Assembly: GCA_047629355.1 (NCBI GenBank)
Contig: JBLHWU010000082.1
Span: 1-25,381 of the forward strand
Source: CAYUNA01 sp047629355
Lineage (GTDB): Bacteria; Bacteroidota; Bacteroidia; Chitinophagales; Saprospiraceae
Length of the DNA: 25,381 nt
Direction: 5' to 3'
This document shows positions 14,906-23,209 of this stretch, one piece after another (within the stretch, counting starts at the first letter, position 1; every line of letters starts with the position of its first letter). The position numbers and the translations under genes are program-made. A model generated the notes under the pieces. That model saw only the letters and a program-made list of their open reading frames with translations, made no database searches and was not told where the DNA came from.

Positions 14906-15037
14906 CCATTCACTTGAGAGACAAATTTTTAAAATGCCATATTTCTAAATTCGTCTTACCAAAAATTTAACATCCCACCTTCTGGATTTCCGGATAAGTA
15001 CTTAGGAACGTGCAAAGAAGAACTTACAAGACTTTTG

Positions 15038-15113
15038 AGGTTATTTTGCCCTTATTTTTCACTTTTGAAATACTCACTTATATCAACATAAGGGAATTTG
15101 TAAAAAATAACCT
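15038..15113. repeat. Nested inverted repeat upstream of the TonB receptor
   Basis: The outer arms aggttatttt (15038-15047) and aaaataacct (15104-15113) and the inner arms cccttat (15049-15055) and ataaggg (15088-15094) are perfect. The central segment cttatttttcactttt … tatatcaacataa resembles 5673-5715 near another promoter region, so this may be a dispersed small element or a shared regulatory sequence. Confidence 0.45.
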
Positions 15114-15537
15114 ACCCATCTGACTTGCTCTTTTCCCTTTTAAAAATGCTATAAAAAGCCTCAAATAACCAGTTATGCTCGCTTTTTTTAACATCTTTAA
15201 AAGAAAAAATAGCTGCGTCATCTTGGGTAGCTTATTTATTACAAACTCCCTAACTCCAATTTCAAAAGTAAATATCTCTTGTCATTTCGACCGAAGTGGA
15301 GAAAAAGACCAAACTAAATTACCCAAGAATATCAATTTCTTTTTTCCTCATTCCTTGAAAAAACGAAATTTCTTTTTAATGAAAAAATCAACTACCTTCC
15401 TGAAAATCAGAAAGTTGTCAATTTAGTTCGGCTACACAACTGAGTATTTTTGTTAAAAAATAAAAACTGAATTGCATCAAATATTCGTAAATGCCCTAAT
15501 TAATCCTCAACCATTAACCATTAATCATTCAAATACG

Positions 15538-15545
15538 TACTTTTG
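15538..15545 (+). promoter_or_regulatory. Candidate -7 box of the TonB receptor gene
   Basis: TACTTTTG matches TAnnTTTG and ends 23 bp before the ATG at 15569, giving a short leader. No clear -33 element is visible. Confidence 0.45.
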
Positions 15546-15568
15546 CAAAAAACAATCAAATTTATTTT

Positions 15569-18358
15569 ATGAAACAAATTTTACTATCTATTTTGTTCAT
15601 TGGCGGATGCATCCTTTCAGGCATCAGTCAGACAGTCGTCAAGGGATTTGTCAGGGAAGTTAATACGGAACCTGTCACTAATGCCTTGGTGGAAGTCGCT
15701 GGACAAACTACTGAAACAGACGAGAATGGCTACTTCTCTATGCAATTTAAAAGCCTGAAGGGCGATATTATTCTCCATATCACGAAGGCTGGCATTGAGC
15801 CCATTACTCAAAATGTAACCGTTACCTTAGGACAAATTTTAGACTTAGGCAATATCGAAGCTGCGATACTTACGAGTAGCACAGATTATACTGCCGAAGA
15901 TAGAATTTCCTCTATAACGCTCATTTCTGATGAAATCGAATCGTCGCAAGACAATCAAAACATCTCCGGTGTCTTGACGGCTTCTCGGGACGTATTTGTC
16001 AACACAGCAGCGTTTACCTTTGGAAATGCACGTTTCAGAATTCGAGGCTACGATTCCGAAAATTCTGAAGTACTTCTAAATGGTGTCCCTTTCAATGAAT
16101 TAGAAAACGGACGGGTATTTTGGAATGCTTGGGGTGGCTTGAATGACGTGACTCGAAATCGTCAAAATGCATTTGGTTTGCAAGCGACAACTTACGGCTT
16201 TGGTGGCGTTGGCGGTGCTTCAAGCATTGATTTGCGAGCATCTTCGCAACGGGCACAAACGCGATTTTCCTACGCTATTTCCAACAGAAGCTACCGTCAG
16301 CGGGCAATGTTGACCTATTCTACCGGCATGATGCCAAACGGTTGGGCAGTGTCTGCTTCCGTTTCCAAACGATGGGCGGAAGAAGGCTATATCACAGCAA
16401 CTTCTTACGATGCTTACTCCTATTTCTTATCTGTTGATAGAAAAATGGGCAAAAATTCTACCTTGAATTTTGTCGCAATGGGCGCACCAAGTAAGCGTGG
16501 ACGGGCAACTGCAGCAGTGGAAGAAATTACAGATTTGACCAAAAATAACTACTATAATCCTTACTGGGGCTATCAGGATGGTGAAAAGCGAAACTCTCGG
16601 ATTCGAAATACACACCAACCTATTTTCATGATGCGACATGATTGGGATATGGCGGAAAATCAGAAGTTGACGACGGCTGTTTCTTATTCATTTGGTAGAA
16701 ACGGAAGTACGACCTTGGACTGGTTTGAAGCGGCTGACCCACGTCCTGATTATTATCGGAATTTGCCAAGCTACTATGCTTCGGAGTTTCCTGGCAATCC
16801 AGAATTGGCGGAAAACGTAGCTGCAGGATTGATTGCCAATCCAAATAATTTCCAATTGGATTGGGACGGCTATTATGAAGCGAATAACAACAATAGTGAT
16901 TTTGTAGTCGATAATGCCGATGGTACTGGAAACACCATTCAAGGGCGTTTTGCACAATACAAAATCATTGACCAACGGTACGATAGCAAGGAATTGAATA
17001 TGAATGTCAATTACGAAAATAACTTGACAGATAATATTACCTTGACTTCAGGATTGAGTATTCAGAAGCACAAAACCAGCAATTTTAGAGAAATTACGGA
17101 CTTATTGGGTGGTGACTTTTTTGTGGATTGGGATAGATTTTCAGCACGAGATTTTGGTGGTGATTATTTAGACAATGATTTGAACAATCCAAACAATGTC
17201 GTTCGGGTAGGTGATAAATTTGGCTACAACTACGATGGTCATATTCAAAAAAGTAAGGCTTGGGCACAAGGAGAATTTTCTTATAATAAAGTAGATTTCT
17301 TCTTCGGGGCAAGTTATGTAGAAACAACGATGTGGCGCGACGGTCATTTTAAAAATGGTCGTTTCCCAAATAGCTCAGAAGGCGTTTCTGCTAAAAAATC
17401 ATTTACCAATGGTGCAGTAAAAGGTGGAGCAACTTATAAAATTGATGCTCGTAACTACTTGTATGCCAATGTAATGTATGAAACACGCGCTCCTTTTTAT
17501 CGAAATGCTTATGTTTCCCCACGGACACGTCAGGACTTAGTACCTAACTTGACTAGCGAAACAATCACGTCGATTGAAGGTGGCTATATATTAAGAGGTG
17601 TCAACTTGAAAGGACGGATTTCTGGATATTTGACCGACTTTAAAGACCAAACACGAGTGATTCGGTTCTTTACGGATGTAGAATTGGAAAGTGAGTTTAT
17701 CAACTATGTTTTGACAGACATTGATAGTCGGAACATGGGCTTAGAATTTGCTTTGACTTACAAAATCAATGCTTCTTTGAGTGTTACAGGTGTTGCCGCT
17801 TATGGTCAATATTTCTACACCAACCGTCCGACTCGATACCTATTAAATGATATTGACGCACCGTCGGCAGATTTAGTAGATGAGCAAGAAACGGTTTACA
17901 TGAAGGATTTCCGCAAGCCGGGAATGCCACAGCAAGCCTACTCTTTTGCTGTCAGTTACAATCCAAAGCCTTTGTACCTCTTCGGTGGTCAGCAGCGGTT
18001 TTTTGCTAACTTGAACTTCAATTATTTTGACGATATTTACCTTGATTTCAGTCCAGAACGTCGTACCGCAGATGCAGTCGATGGTATAGAAAGAGATTCA
18101 GATGCGTGGAATGACATTATAGACCAAGAGCAATTGCCAGCAGCATTTACAATGGATTTCTTTGGTGGTATCTCTTTTTCTCGAAAATTGAGAATGACCA
18201 TTGGTGTCAACAATTTATTGGACAAAACAGATTTCAAAACGGGTGGCTACGAGCAATTGCGTTTTGATTTGACAACCAAGGATACAAACCAGTTTCCACC
18301 GCGCTACTTTTATAGCTTTGGTAGAAATTATTTTGTTAGTTTGAATTATACATTGTAA
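15569..18358 (+). CDS. TonB-dependent outer-membrane receptor with carboxypeptidase-regulatory-like domain
   Basis: The 929-residue protein has a signal peptide to about residue 21 (…LSGISQ-TVVKG). A carboxypeptidase-regulatory-like beta domain follows (about 22-97; VVKGFVREVNTEPVTNALVEV and TDENGYFSM are typical), then a plug domain (about 110-225: RFRIRGYDSENSEVLLNGVPFNELENG), and a 22-strand-type barrel to the C-terminus, ending F-V-S-L-N-Y-T-L. It uses TonB/ExbBD energy to import a substrate too large for porins. No SusD gene accompanies it, so it is not a standard SusC glycan importer. The downstream partner is a DUF5689 lipoprotein and the divergent gene a secreted nuclease-like enzyme. 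The substrate is inferred to be nucleic-acid-derived or otherwise phosphorylated. The start is supported by the signal peptide and a promoter box 23 bp upstream. Confidence 0.92.
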   Translation: MKQILLSILFIGGCILSGISQTVVKGFVREVNTEPVTNALVEVAGQTTETDENGYFSMQFKSLKGDIILHITKAGIEPITQNVTVTLGQILDLGNIEAAILTSSTDYTAEDRISSITLISDEIESSQDNQNISGVLTASRDVFVNTAAFTFGNARFRIRGYDSENSEVLLNGVPFNELENGRVFWNAWGGLNDVTRNRQNAFGLQATTYGFGGVGGASSIDLRASSQRAQTRFSYAISNRSYRQRAMLTYSTGMMPNGWAVSASVSKRWAEEGYITATSYDAYSYFLSVDRKMGKNSTLNFVAMGAPSKRGRATAAVEEITDLTKNNYYNPYWGYQDGEKRNSRIRNTHQPIFMMRHDWDMAENQKLTTAVSYSFGRNGSTTLDWFEAADPRPDYYRNLPSYYASEFPGNPELAENVAAGLIANPNNFQLDWDGYYEANNNNSDFVVDNADGTGNTIQGRFAQYKIIDQRYDSKELNMNVNYENNLTDNITLTSGLSIQKHKTSNFREITDLLGGDFFVDWDRFSARDFGGDYLDNDLNNPNNVVRVGDKFGYNYDGHIQKSKAWAQGEFSYNKVDFFFGASYVETTMWRDGHFKNGRFPNSSEGVSAKKSFTNGAVKGGATYKIDARNYLYANVMYETRAPFYRNAYVSPRTRQDLVPNLTSETITSIEGGYILRGVNLKGRISGYLTDFKDQTRVIRFFTDVELESEFINYVLTDIDSRNMGLEFALTYKINASLSVTGVAAYGQYFYTNRPTRYLLNDIDAPSADLVDEQETVYMKDFRKPGMPQQAYSFAVSYNPKPLYLFGGQQRFFANLNFNYFDDIYLDFSPERRTADAVDGIERDSDAWNDIIDQEQLPAAFTMDFFGGISFSRKLRMTIGVNNLLDKTDFKTGGYEQLRFDLTTKDTNQFPPRYFYSFGRNYFVSLNYTL

Positions 18359-18414
18359 AAACGGACCATGGTGGACGGCTTACGGCGCACGATGGATTAC
18401 TTTTTTAAAAGAGA

Positions 18415-18451
18415 ATCTTTGGAAATAATTTTAAATGAGATTTCCAAAGAT
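18415..18451 (+). promoter_or_regulatory. Intercistronic hairpin between receptor and lipoprotein genes
   Basis: atctttggaaat (18415-18426) pairs perfectly with atttccaaagat (18440-18451) around a 13-nt AT-rich loop. No T-run follows, so readthrough is likely. It may stabilise the upstream receptor message or mark an RNA processing site in the 184-bp gap. Confidence 0.45.
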
Positions 18452-18542
18452 AATTATTAAGCTCCAATCGCTCCCCTTTAAGGGCTAGGAGTTTCTTAAA
18501 AAACCATTCAACATTAAAAAATAAATTTTAAAGAATATATCA

Positions 18543-20585
18543 ATGAAGAAGTCTAATCTTTTGAATTTTCAATTTTTCTTGAGCTGCATTTTAGCAGTCA
18601 CTCTCTTATTTTCCGCTTGCGTCAAAGACGAGTTTGACGAGCCGCCATCAGAGGTCTTGCCGGATATCGAAGCCAATGCGACGATTGCAGACCTGAAGGC
18701 CCTAATCGTTCCAAATAGCATCGAATTGATTGAGGAAGACTTAATCGTTCGTGCAATTGTAACGGGTAATGATGAAGACGGAAATTTCTTTCGAGAACTC
18801 GTTGTCCAAGATGAAACTGACGGTATTTACATCAATATCAACTTGACCAGTGCGTTTAATTTATTGCCATTGGGTCGAGAAATTTTTATCAAAGCACGTG
18901 GTTTGTATGTCATTGAAGACAATGGTGTACCCAAATTAGGTGGCTATATCGAAACCGAAAACGGCGGACAAAACTTGGGAGATATCCAAGATTTGAACGA
19001 CCATATCGTTCGTGGAAAACGCAACCAAGTAGTGACACCAATTCAAGCAAGCATCAACGATTTGGATATTTCCATGTTGGCGATGTTAGTTGAATTGCAA
19101 AATACCGAGTTTGCTTTCCCTGGTGAAACTTACGCGGATCCTTTTGGTCAACAAACTCAAAATAAAACTTTACAAGACTGTACAGGTTCGGAAATTGATG
19201 TGCGAACAAGTGGTTTCGCAACTTTTGCAGGGACGACTGTTGCTGGCGGAAACGGAACATTGACAGCCGTTTACAGTCAATTTAATGGTAGTGGTCAGCT
19301 TTTTATTCGTAATCCAGAAGATGCGGATATGCCGAATCCTCGTTGCGATGGTTCGACCGGTACAGGTGGTACGGGTAATGAGACCTTGATTTCAATTGCG
19401 GACTTGAAAGGCTTATACTTAGGTGGTGCAGCAGAAGGTCCAGATGAAACAAAAATCTCAGGAATCGTAATTTCTGATAGAGCGAATGGTAATATTGTTC
19501 CACAGAACTTGCACTTGCAAGATGGCGACCAAGGAATTATTGTACGTTTCCAACAAGGACATAGTTTTAATGTAAATGATAGAATTGAGGTGATTGTTTC
19601 TGGACAGGAAATCTCTGAATTCAACGGTGGATTGCAGGTGAATAACGTAGCAAATACCAATGGTGTTTTTATTGAAGAAGCAACTTCTCCAACGCCGCGT
19701 GTTGCGACCGTTAGTGAAATTATAGCGAATAATGACCTTTGGGAGTCTACTTTAGTAACTGTTATTGATGCGAACATTGGTGGAAACGCTGGCTATAGTT
19801 TCAATGAAGTTAGTGACGGAACGGGTACAATTGATTTGTATGCAAGCTCTTTTGCTTCGTTTTATGAAACAGCAGTACCAACAGGCGTAGCAGCGGTTAC
19901 AGGTATTTTATCGCAATTTACTGACCCACAGATTACGATGCGAAGTATAGACGATGTAGTGCTTGGCGGCGGTGGTGGACCTGGTGGTGGAGACCCTGAG
20001 CAAATAAGCATCGAAGATATTCGTGGTTTGTTTAGCAGTGGTTCAACTTCTGCACCTGTCGACAAATTCATTCGTGGTGTCGTGATTTCTGACATTGCAG
20101 GTATGAATATTACCGCAAGAAACTTAGTTATCCAAGATGGCGATTTTGGTATCGTTGTACGTTTTTCTAACGACAATACTTTTGAATTGGGTGATGAAAT
20201 CGAAGTTAACATTTCTAACTTAGAATTGTCAGATTTCAATGGCTTGGTTCAGATTAATAATGTGCCAAATACCAATGGTACAAAAATTGGCGATGGTACA
20301 CTACCGACACCAAGAGATGCGACGATTGCTGAGATATTAGCTAACGCTGACGCATGGCAATCTACTTTAGTCCGTATCGAAGATGTAACGATTACTGGTG
20401 CAGCCACTTATAATGGAAACACGACCGTGAGTGATGTGACAGGAAGCCTTCCGATGTTTACGCGTGGTGATGCTACCTTTTCTGGTACTTCTGTTCCAGG
20501 TGATGAAGTGATTATGACCGCGATTGTTTCTGAATTCAATGAGCCGCAAGTCTTTATTAGAAATATCAGTGATATTGAAGAATAG
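18543..20585 (+). CDS. Surface lipoprotein with three DUF5689-type units
   Basis: The 680-residue protein has a lipoprotein signal with lipobox L-F-S-A-C (Cys26). The residues after Cys26 are V-K-D-E-F-D-E, an acidic patch with a K-D-E core resembling the lipoprotein export signal that sends Bacteroidota lipoproteins to the cell surface. Three related units follow, about 46-262, 283-475 and 486-680. The latter two match closely (ISIADLKGLY / ISIEDIRGLF; LQDGDQGIIVRF / IQDGDFGIVVRF; V-N-N-V-A-N-T-N-G / I-N-N-V-P-N-T-N-G; LWESTLV / AWQSTLV; both end in Q-[IV]-[TF]-[MI]-R-[SN]-I-[DS]-D-[VI]). They are joined by Gly-rich linkers (GTGGTGN and GGGGGPGGGDP). DUF5689 is an OB-fold-like domain commonly found with TonB receptors and secreted nucleases; I infer substrate capture for the receptor just upstream. 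Confidence 0.85.
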   Translation: MKKSNLLNFQFFLSCILAVTLLFSACVKDEFDEPPSEVLPDIEANATIADLKALIVPNSIELIEEDLIVRAIVTGNDEDGNFFRELVVQDETDGIYININLTSAFNLLPLGREIFIKARGLYVIEDNGVPKLGGYIETENGGQNLGDIQDLNDHIVRGKRNQVVTPIQASINDLDISMLAMLVELQNTEFAFPGETYADPFGQQTQNKTLQDCTGSEIDVRTSGFATFAGTTVAGGNGTLTAVYSQFNGSGQLFIRNPEDADMPNPRCDGSTGTGGTGNETLISIADLKGLYLGGAAEGPDETKISGIVISDRANGNIVPQNLHLQDGDQGIIVRFQQGHSFNVNDRIEVIVSGQEISEFNGGLQVNNVANTNGVFIEEATSPTPRVATVSEIIANNDLWESTLVTVIDANIGGNAGYSFNEVSDGTGTIDLYASSFASFYETAVPTGVAAVTGILSQFTDPQITMRSIDDVVLGGGGGPGGGDPEQISIEDIRGLFSSGSTSAPVDKFIRGVVISDIAGMNITARNLVIQDGDFGIVVRFSNDNTFELGDEIEVNISNLELSDFNGLVQINNVPNTNGTKIGDGTLPTPRDATIAEILANADAWQSTLVRIEDVTITGAATYNGNTTVSDVTGSLPMFTRGDATFSGTSVPGDEVIMTAIVSEFNEPQVFIRNISDIEE

Positions 20586-20674
20586 AAAGTTCTAATTGTA
20601 AACTGTAATCAAATACAGTTTTGGGAAAATGGCGGATTTTTGAAGCCACCTTCTTTTTTATTAGAAATTCAAAT

Positions 20675-20713
20675 AAAAAAAGCCGTTTCGACTTACATCG
20701 AAACGGCTTTTTT
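20675..20713. terminator. Bidirectional intrinsic terminator
   Basis: An 11-bp perfect stem (agccgtttcga, 20681-20691, with 20698-20708) has a 6-nt loop and is flanked by an A-run on the left and a T-run on the right. It sits between the plus-strand lipoprotein gene and the minus-strand nitroreductase remnant and can serve both. Confidence 0.9.
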
Positions 20714-20873
20714 ATTTTGGAAGCTATGATTAATATTACACATCAACACCGTGCCAGGTCTTGTGCAGCTGTCAGATTTCTGGAGAAATCCGATATCTGC
20801 GGCGTGGCTGGCGCGAAGGATGAAGTTGACATCAAGGTTTTTCGATTTCAACAATGAAATGGGAATACTATCT

Positions 20874-21505
20874 TTAATCAATCTCTGTGATTAAATCTTC
20901 TCTACTTTTTCTTACTTTTTTAAGATTCACTAACCAATCATTGTCAATTGCTCTATAACCTAGCGTAAGCACCACGCAACTTCTTAATCCTTTCTCTCTT
21001 AAACCTAAAATTTCATCTAATGCCGCTGGCTCAAAACCTTCTAGCGGAGTGCTATCAACCTCTTCAAATGCCGCCGCAATGAGTGCATGAGCAAAAGCAA
21101 TATATGCCTGTTTAGCTGCATGGTTAAAATTAACTTCTGCATCTTTTTGAGGATAACTACTCAATAACATTTGTCGATAATTTTCCCATCCTTCGTTTTT
21201 AAAACCCCTAACAGTATTCGTTAAATCAAACTGTTTGTTGATTCGGTCAGCGGTATAAGTATCCCAGGCAGCAAATACTAATAAATGGGAACAATCTGTT
21301 ATCACAGATTGATTCCAAGCAATCGGTTTAATCTTTTCTTTTGCTTCTTGATTCGTAATCACAAAGACTTCAAAGGTTGCAATCCACTTGAAGTGGGCGC
21401 AAGCGAGATTGCCTCAATGATATTGTCAATTTTTTCTTGTGGTACTTTTTGACCATTCATGGCCTTGGTAGCGTAACGCCAATTTAATTTATCTAGTAAT
21501 TCCAT
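20874..21505 (-). pseudogene. NfsB-like nitroreductase broken by a one-base frameshift
   Basis: From the ATG at 21505 the minus strand encodes 48 residues (start MELLDKLNWRYATKAMNGQK, later SLAPTSSGLQPLKS) and stops at TGA 21359-21361. The next frame continues at once from 21362 as VITNQEAKEKIKPIAWNQS and runs to 20874. Together these give the normal nitroreductase order: N-W-R-Y-A-T-K FMN-binding start, A-P-[TS]-S-x-G-L-Q-P, V-I-T-N, A-W-N-Q, and C-terminal L-x-x-G-Y-R. The combined length (632 nt, one short of 211 codons) fits a family of about 210-220 residues. One lost base in the run near 21363-21372 explains the break. The downstream half lacks the N-terminal flavin-binding part, so activity is unlikely unless this is a sequencing error. 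Confidence 0.85.
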
Positions 21506-21852
21506 GTTTTTATTTATTTAACATTTAGTAATTCTTGGATTCTAGTGCAATAACCCTTAAATAACTACCTGCTTAATTTGAGAAGTGAGAAAATCCTAAG
21601 ATTTTCGAGCTTCCTAAAACATAGTGCGCCTCGCCTTGGACCAGGCGGGTGAGGTTATTGAGGGGTGAAAACGGTTTTTACAAAACCATTTTCACCCCTC
21701 AAACTCCCTTTGTTTTAAGAACACTAAAAAAGAGAAGCATAACTGCTTATTTGAGACTTTTTAAGAGGAACAAGAACGACTCAGAATGCATAGAGTATTA
21801 TTTTCCAAGTTCCATGTTGTTGTTTTTTTTAGAAATTTAATCATTTGAATAC
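21506..21852. other. Non-coding stretch between nitroreductase remnant and hydrolase
   Basis: It is mostly occupied by the second copy of the 171-bp repeat (21547-21717). The remaining 135 bp (21718-21852) shows no recognisable gene, promoter or terminator. Confidence 0.65.
21547..21717. repeat. 171-bp intergenic repeat, copy 2
   Basis: It aligns gap-free with 5769-5939 in the same orientation, with about ten differences. Five of these cluster in the top of the first hairpin (21636-21642), whose GAA loop and inner stem are replaced so that only CGCCT (21627-21631) still pairs with AGGCG (21643-21647). The second, 19-bp hairpin is identical in both copies. The flanking 11-bp inverted repeat seen at copy 1 is not present on the right side here. 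Confidence 0.8.
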
Positions 21853-22578
21853 TTAGACCATAGGAATCCTATTCTCCAACTCCTGAACAATTATCTTCCA
21901 AACACTCGGGTCTATCCCCAAAGACAAATGTGTCGAATTCACCTCAAAATGCTTGACATCCAAAGAGGTTTTATCCAGACAAGCCGACCAATTGACAATA
22001 CTATCTTTTTTAGTAAAAATAATGCTCAAAGGCACTCGAATAGGATTGGTGGCATCCAACTCTTCTTGCAAATCAACAATCCGCTGCACTTCTTTAGCCC
22101 CATAAACTTTAGCCCCTATCGTATGTCTTGGCCCACCAACAGCAGGTGTTCCATACGTGATGACATTGGCAATTTTGTGTGGCAATGCCCTCGCCACTTC
22201 TCTTGCAACCAGTCCGCCTAGACTCCAGCCAATCAACGTAATTTTATCTTTGTTTTCTTCTTTGGTTAACCGCTCAATCATCTGGTCGCGGTATTTTTCT
22301 ACACGGCCATTATTGAATCCCAAGCCCCAATATTGGGCGTCATACCCAAGCCGATTTAAATAAGCCTTCACCGGAAGCATAACCGTTTCGTGCGATTTCC
22401 AGCCAGGAAACAATAGGATTCTTCGACCCTCCCCCGCCTTTGCTTTACTTAATCCTTTAAAAGCTGCGACCAGTCTAATCGGTTGAATGACTGATCTGAC
22501 TTCCTTGAAAAAGCTTGGCCTTTTAACCTTGGAAGGTTTAGGTATTAGCTGCGTGATATCGTATTCCTTGATTGACAT
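21853..22578 (-). CDS. Alpha/beta-hydrolase (lipase/esterase-like)
   Basis: The 241-residue cytosolic protein has no signal peptide. The alpha/beta-hydrolase fold is shown by RRILLFPGWKSHETVM (52-67, oxyanion-hole region), the nucleophile elbow GWSLGG with Ser119, a candidate acid Asp192 in IIFTKKDSIVNW, and the catalytic His217 in NSTHLSLGIDP. The T-Y-G-T-P-A-V-G-G-P segment (141-150) is typical of lipase-like and PGAP1-type hydrolases that act on ester or thioester bonds. The substrate cannot be read from sequence. It is a single gene with no operon partner; the genes on both sides face away or are separated by repeats. Confidence 0.78.
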   Translation of the reverse strand: MSIKEYDITQLIPKPSKVKRPSFFKEVRSVIQPIRLVAAFKGLSKAKAGEGRRILLFPGWKSHETVMLPVKAYLNRLGYDAQYWGLGFNNGRVEKYRDQMIERLTKEENKDKITLIGWSLGGLVAREVARALPHKIANVITYGTPAVGGPRHTIGAKVYGAKEVQRIVDLQEELDATNPIRVPLSIIFTKKDSIVNWSACLDKTSLDVKHFEVNSTHLSLGIDPSVWKIIVQELENRIPMV

Positions 22579-22751
22579 GGTTAAAAATATTTTGACAATT
22601 AATTAATTCGGTAGATTTTCAACATTAAATATCTCAATAAGTTTAAGGGAGTTTTTCTACCTTTCTATTCTTTTAAAAATAGAGAAAATAATTGATGTGA
22701 TTATTACAAGTAAATGGGTTACCGTAATTATGTATGGAATTACAAGACTAA

Positions 22752-22783
22752 GATTTTTTTAATCGTTTTTCTTTAAAAAAATC
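22752..22783. repeat. Perfect 11-bp AT-rich hairpin
   Basis: GATTTTTTTAA (22752-22762) pairs exactly with TTAAAAAAATC (22773-22783) around a 10-nt loop. It is not next to the end of any gene, so a terminator role is doubtful. Confidence 0.4.
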
Positions 22784-23154
22784 GCGAAAAGATACTTCTG
22801 AGCGGTATAATTAGGGATACAATCCCAAGTTAAAAAATTCAGTTGACTGTTTACCAAAAGCGTCAAATTAGCAGATGCAAAACAAATAAAATAATATAAT
22901 ATATATAACTTAGGAACGCGAATTAAAATAATAAATTAGCCATTTATAGCCTGCCCTTTTTCCGTTTAAGAAACCTAAAAAATACTTCTGTAGCATAGGC
23001 TATACAAGAATTTTTTAAACAAAAAAATGACTAATCTAAAATGACCACTTTATTAATTTATTTTGCCTTATCGATTTATAAATCACTCAAAAACCTGCCT
23101 TCTCTTAAAAAAACCACCCCGACAAATTTTAGACAAGAGATTCTGCAAAAAACC

Positions 23155-23162
23155 TACATTTG
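23155..23162 (+). promoter_or_regulatory. Candidate -7 box of selU-selD
   Basis: TACATTTG matches TAnnTTTG and ends 47 bp before the preferred selU start at 23210. Its position inside the longer open frame supports the downstream start. Confidence 0.45.
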
Positions 23163-23209
23163 CTAATCAACCGTCTACAACTATTATCCAAAAAAACAGT
23201 TTTACTGCC

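Larger units (their letters stand above)
14752..15568. other. Divergent intergenic region between secreted nuclease and TonB receptor
   Basis: This 817-bp stretch has no credible gene. It holds a perfect 16-bp hairpin (14781-14815), an orphan plus-strand promoter-like box (14898-14905), a nested inverted repeat (15038-15113), the dispersed motif gtcatttcgaccgaagtgga (15281-15300), a pair of 12-bp arms with one mismatch (15309-15320 and 15420-15431), and the receptor promoter box (15538-15545). The short ORF over 15175-15426 is rejected. Confidence 0.6.
22579..23209. other. Non-coding stretch between hydrolase and selU
   Basis: This 631-bp divergent region has no credible gene. It contains a perfect AT-rich hairpin (22752-22783), an 8-bp inverted repeat (tatagcct 22945-22952 with aggctata 22997-23004) and the selU promoter box (23155-23162). 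The open frame from 23063 in phase with selU is not counted as coding. Confidence 0.6.

Noticed and set aside
15175..15426. 83-residue plus-strand ORF containing the peptide CHFDRSGE
   Set aside because: The peptide comes from gtcatttcgaccgaagtgga, a dispersed intergenic sequence commonly mis-called as coding in Bacteroidota. Composition is low-complexity with no domain, and the frame spans inverted repeats.
14752..15568. Riboswitch ahead of the TonB receptor (for example cobalamin or TPP type)
   Set aside because: No conserved core of a known class was recognised; the structures present are simple inverted repeats and the likely receptor leader is only about 17 nt.
19295..19777. 160-residue minus-strand ORF inside the DUF5689 lipoprotein gene
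   Set aside because: It is antisense to a well-supported gene, and its Pro/Ser-rich composition is the expected complement of that gene's codons.
20693..20881. 62-residue minus-strand ORF past the end of the nitroreductase remnant
   Set aside because: It overlaps the bidirectional terminator and has no recognisable domain or start context.
21649..21840. 63-residue plus-strand ORF
   Set aside because: Its first half is the 171-bp non-coding repeat; the matching frame in the other copy is not kept.
23063..23209. 49-codon N-terminal extension of SelU
   Set aside because: It contains a promoter box, has no family homology and is Lys/Asn-rich; the family start is the ATG at 23210.
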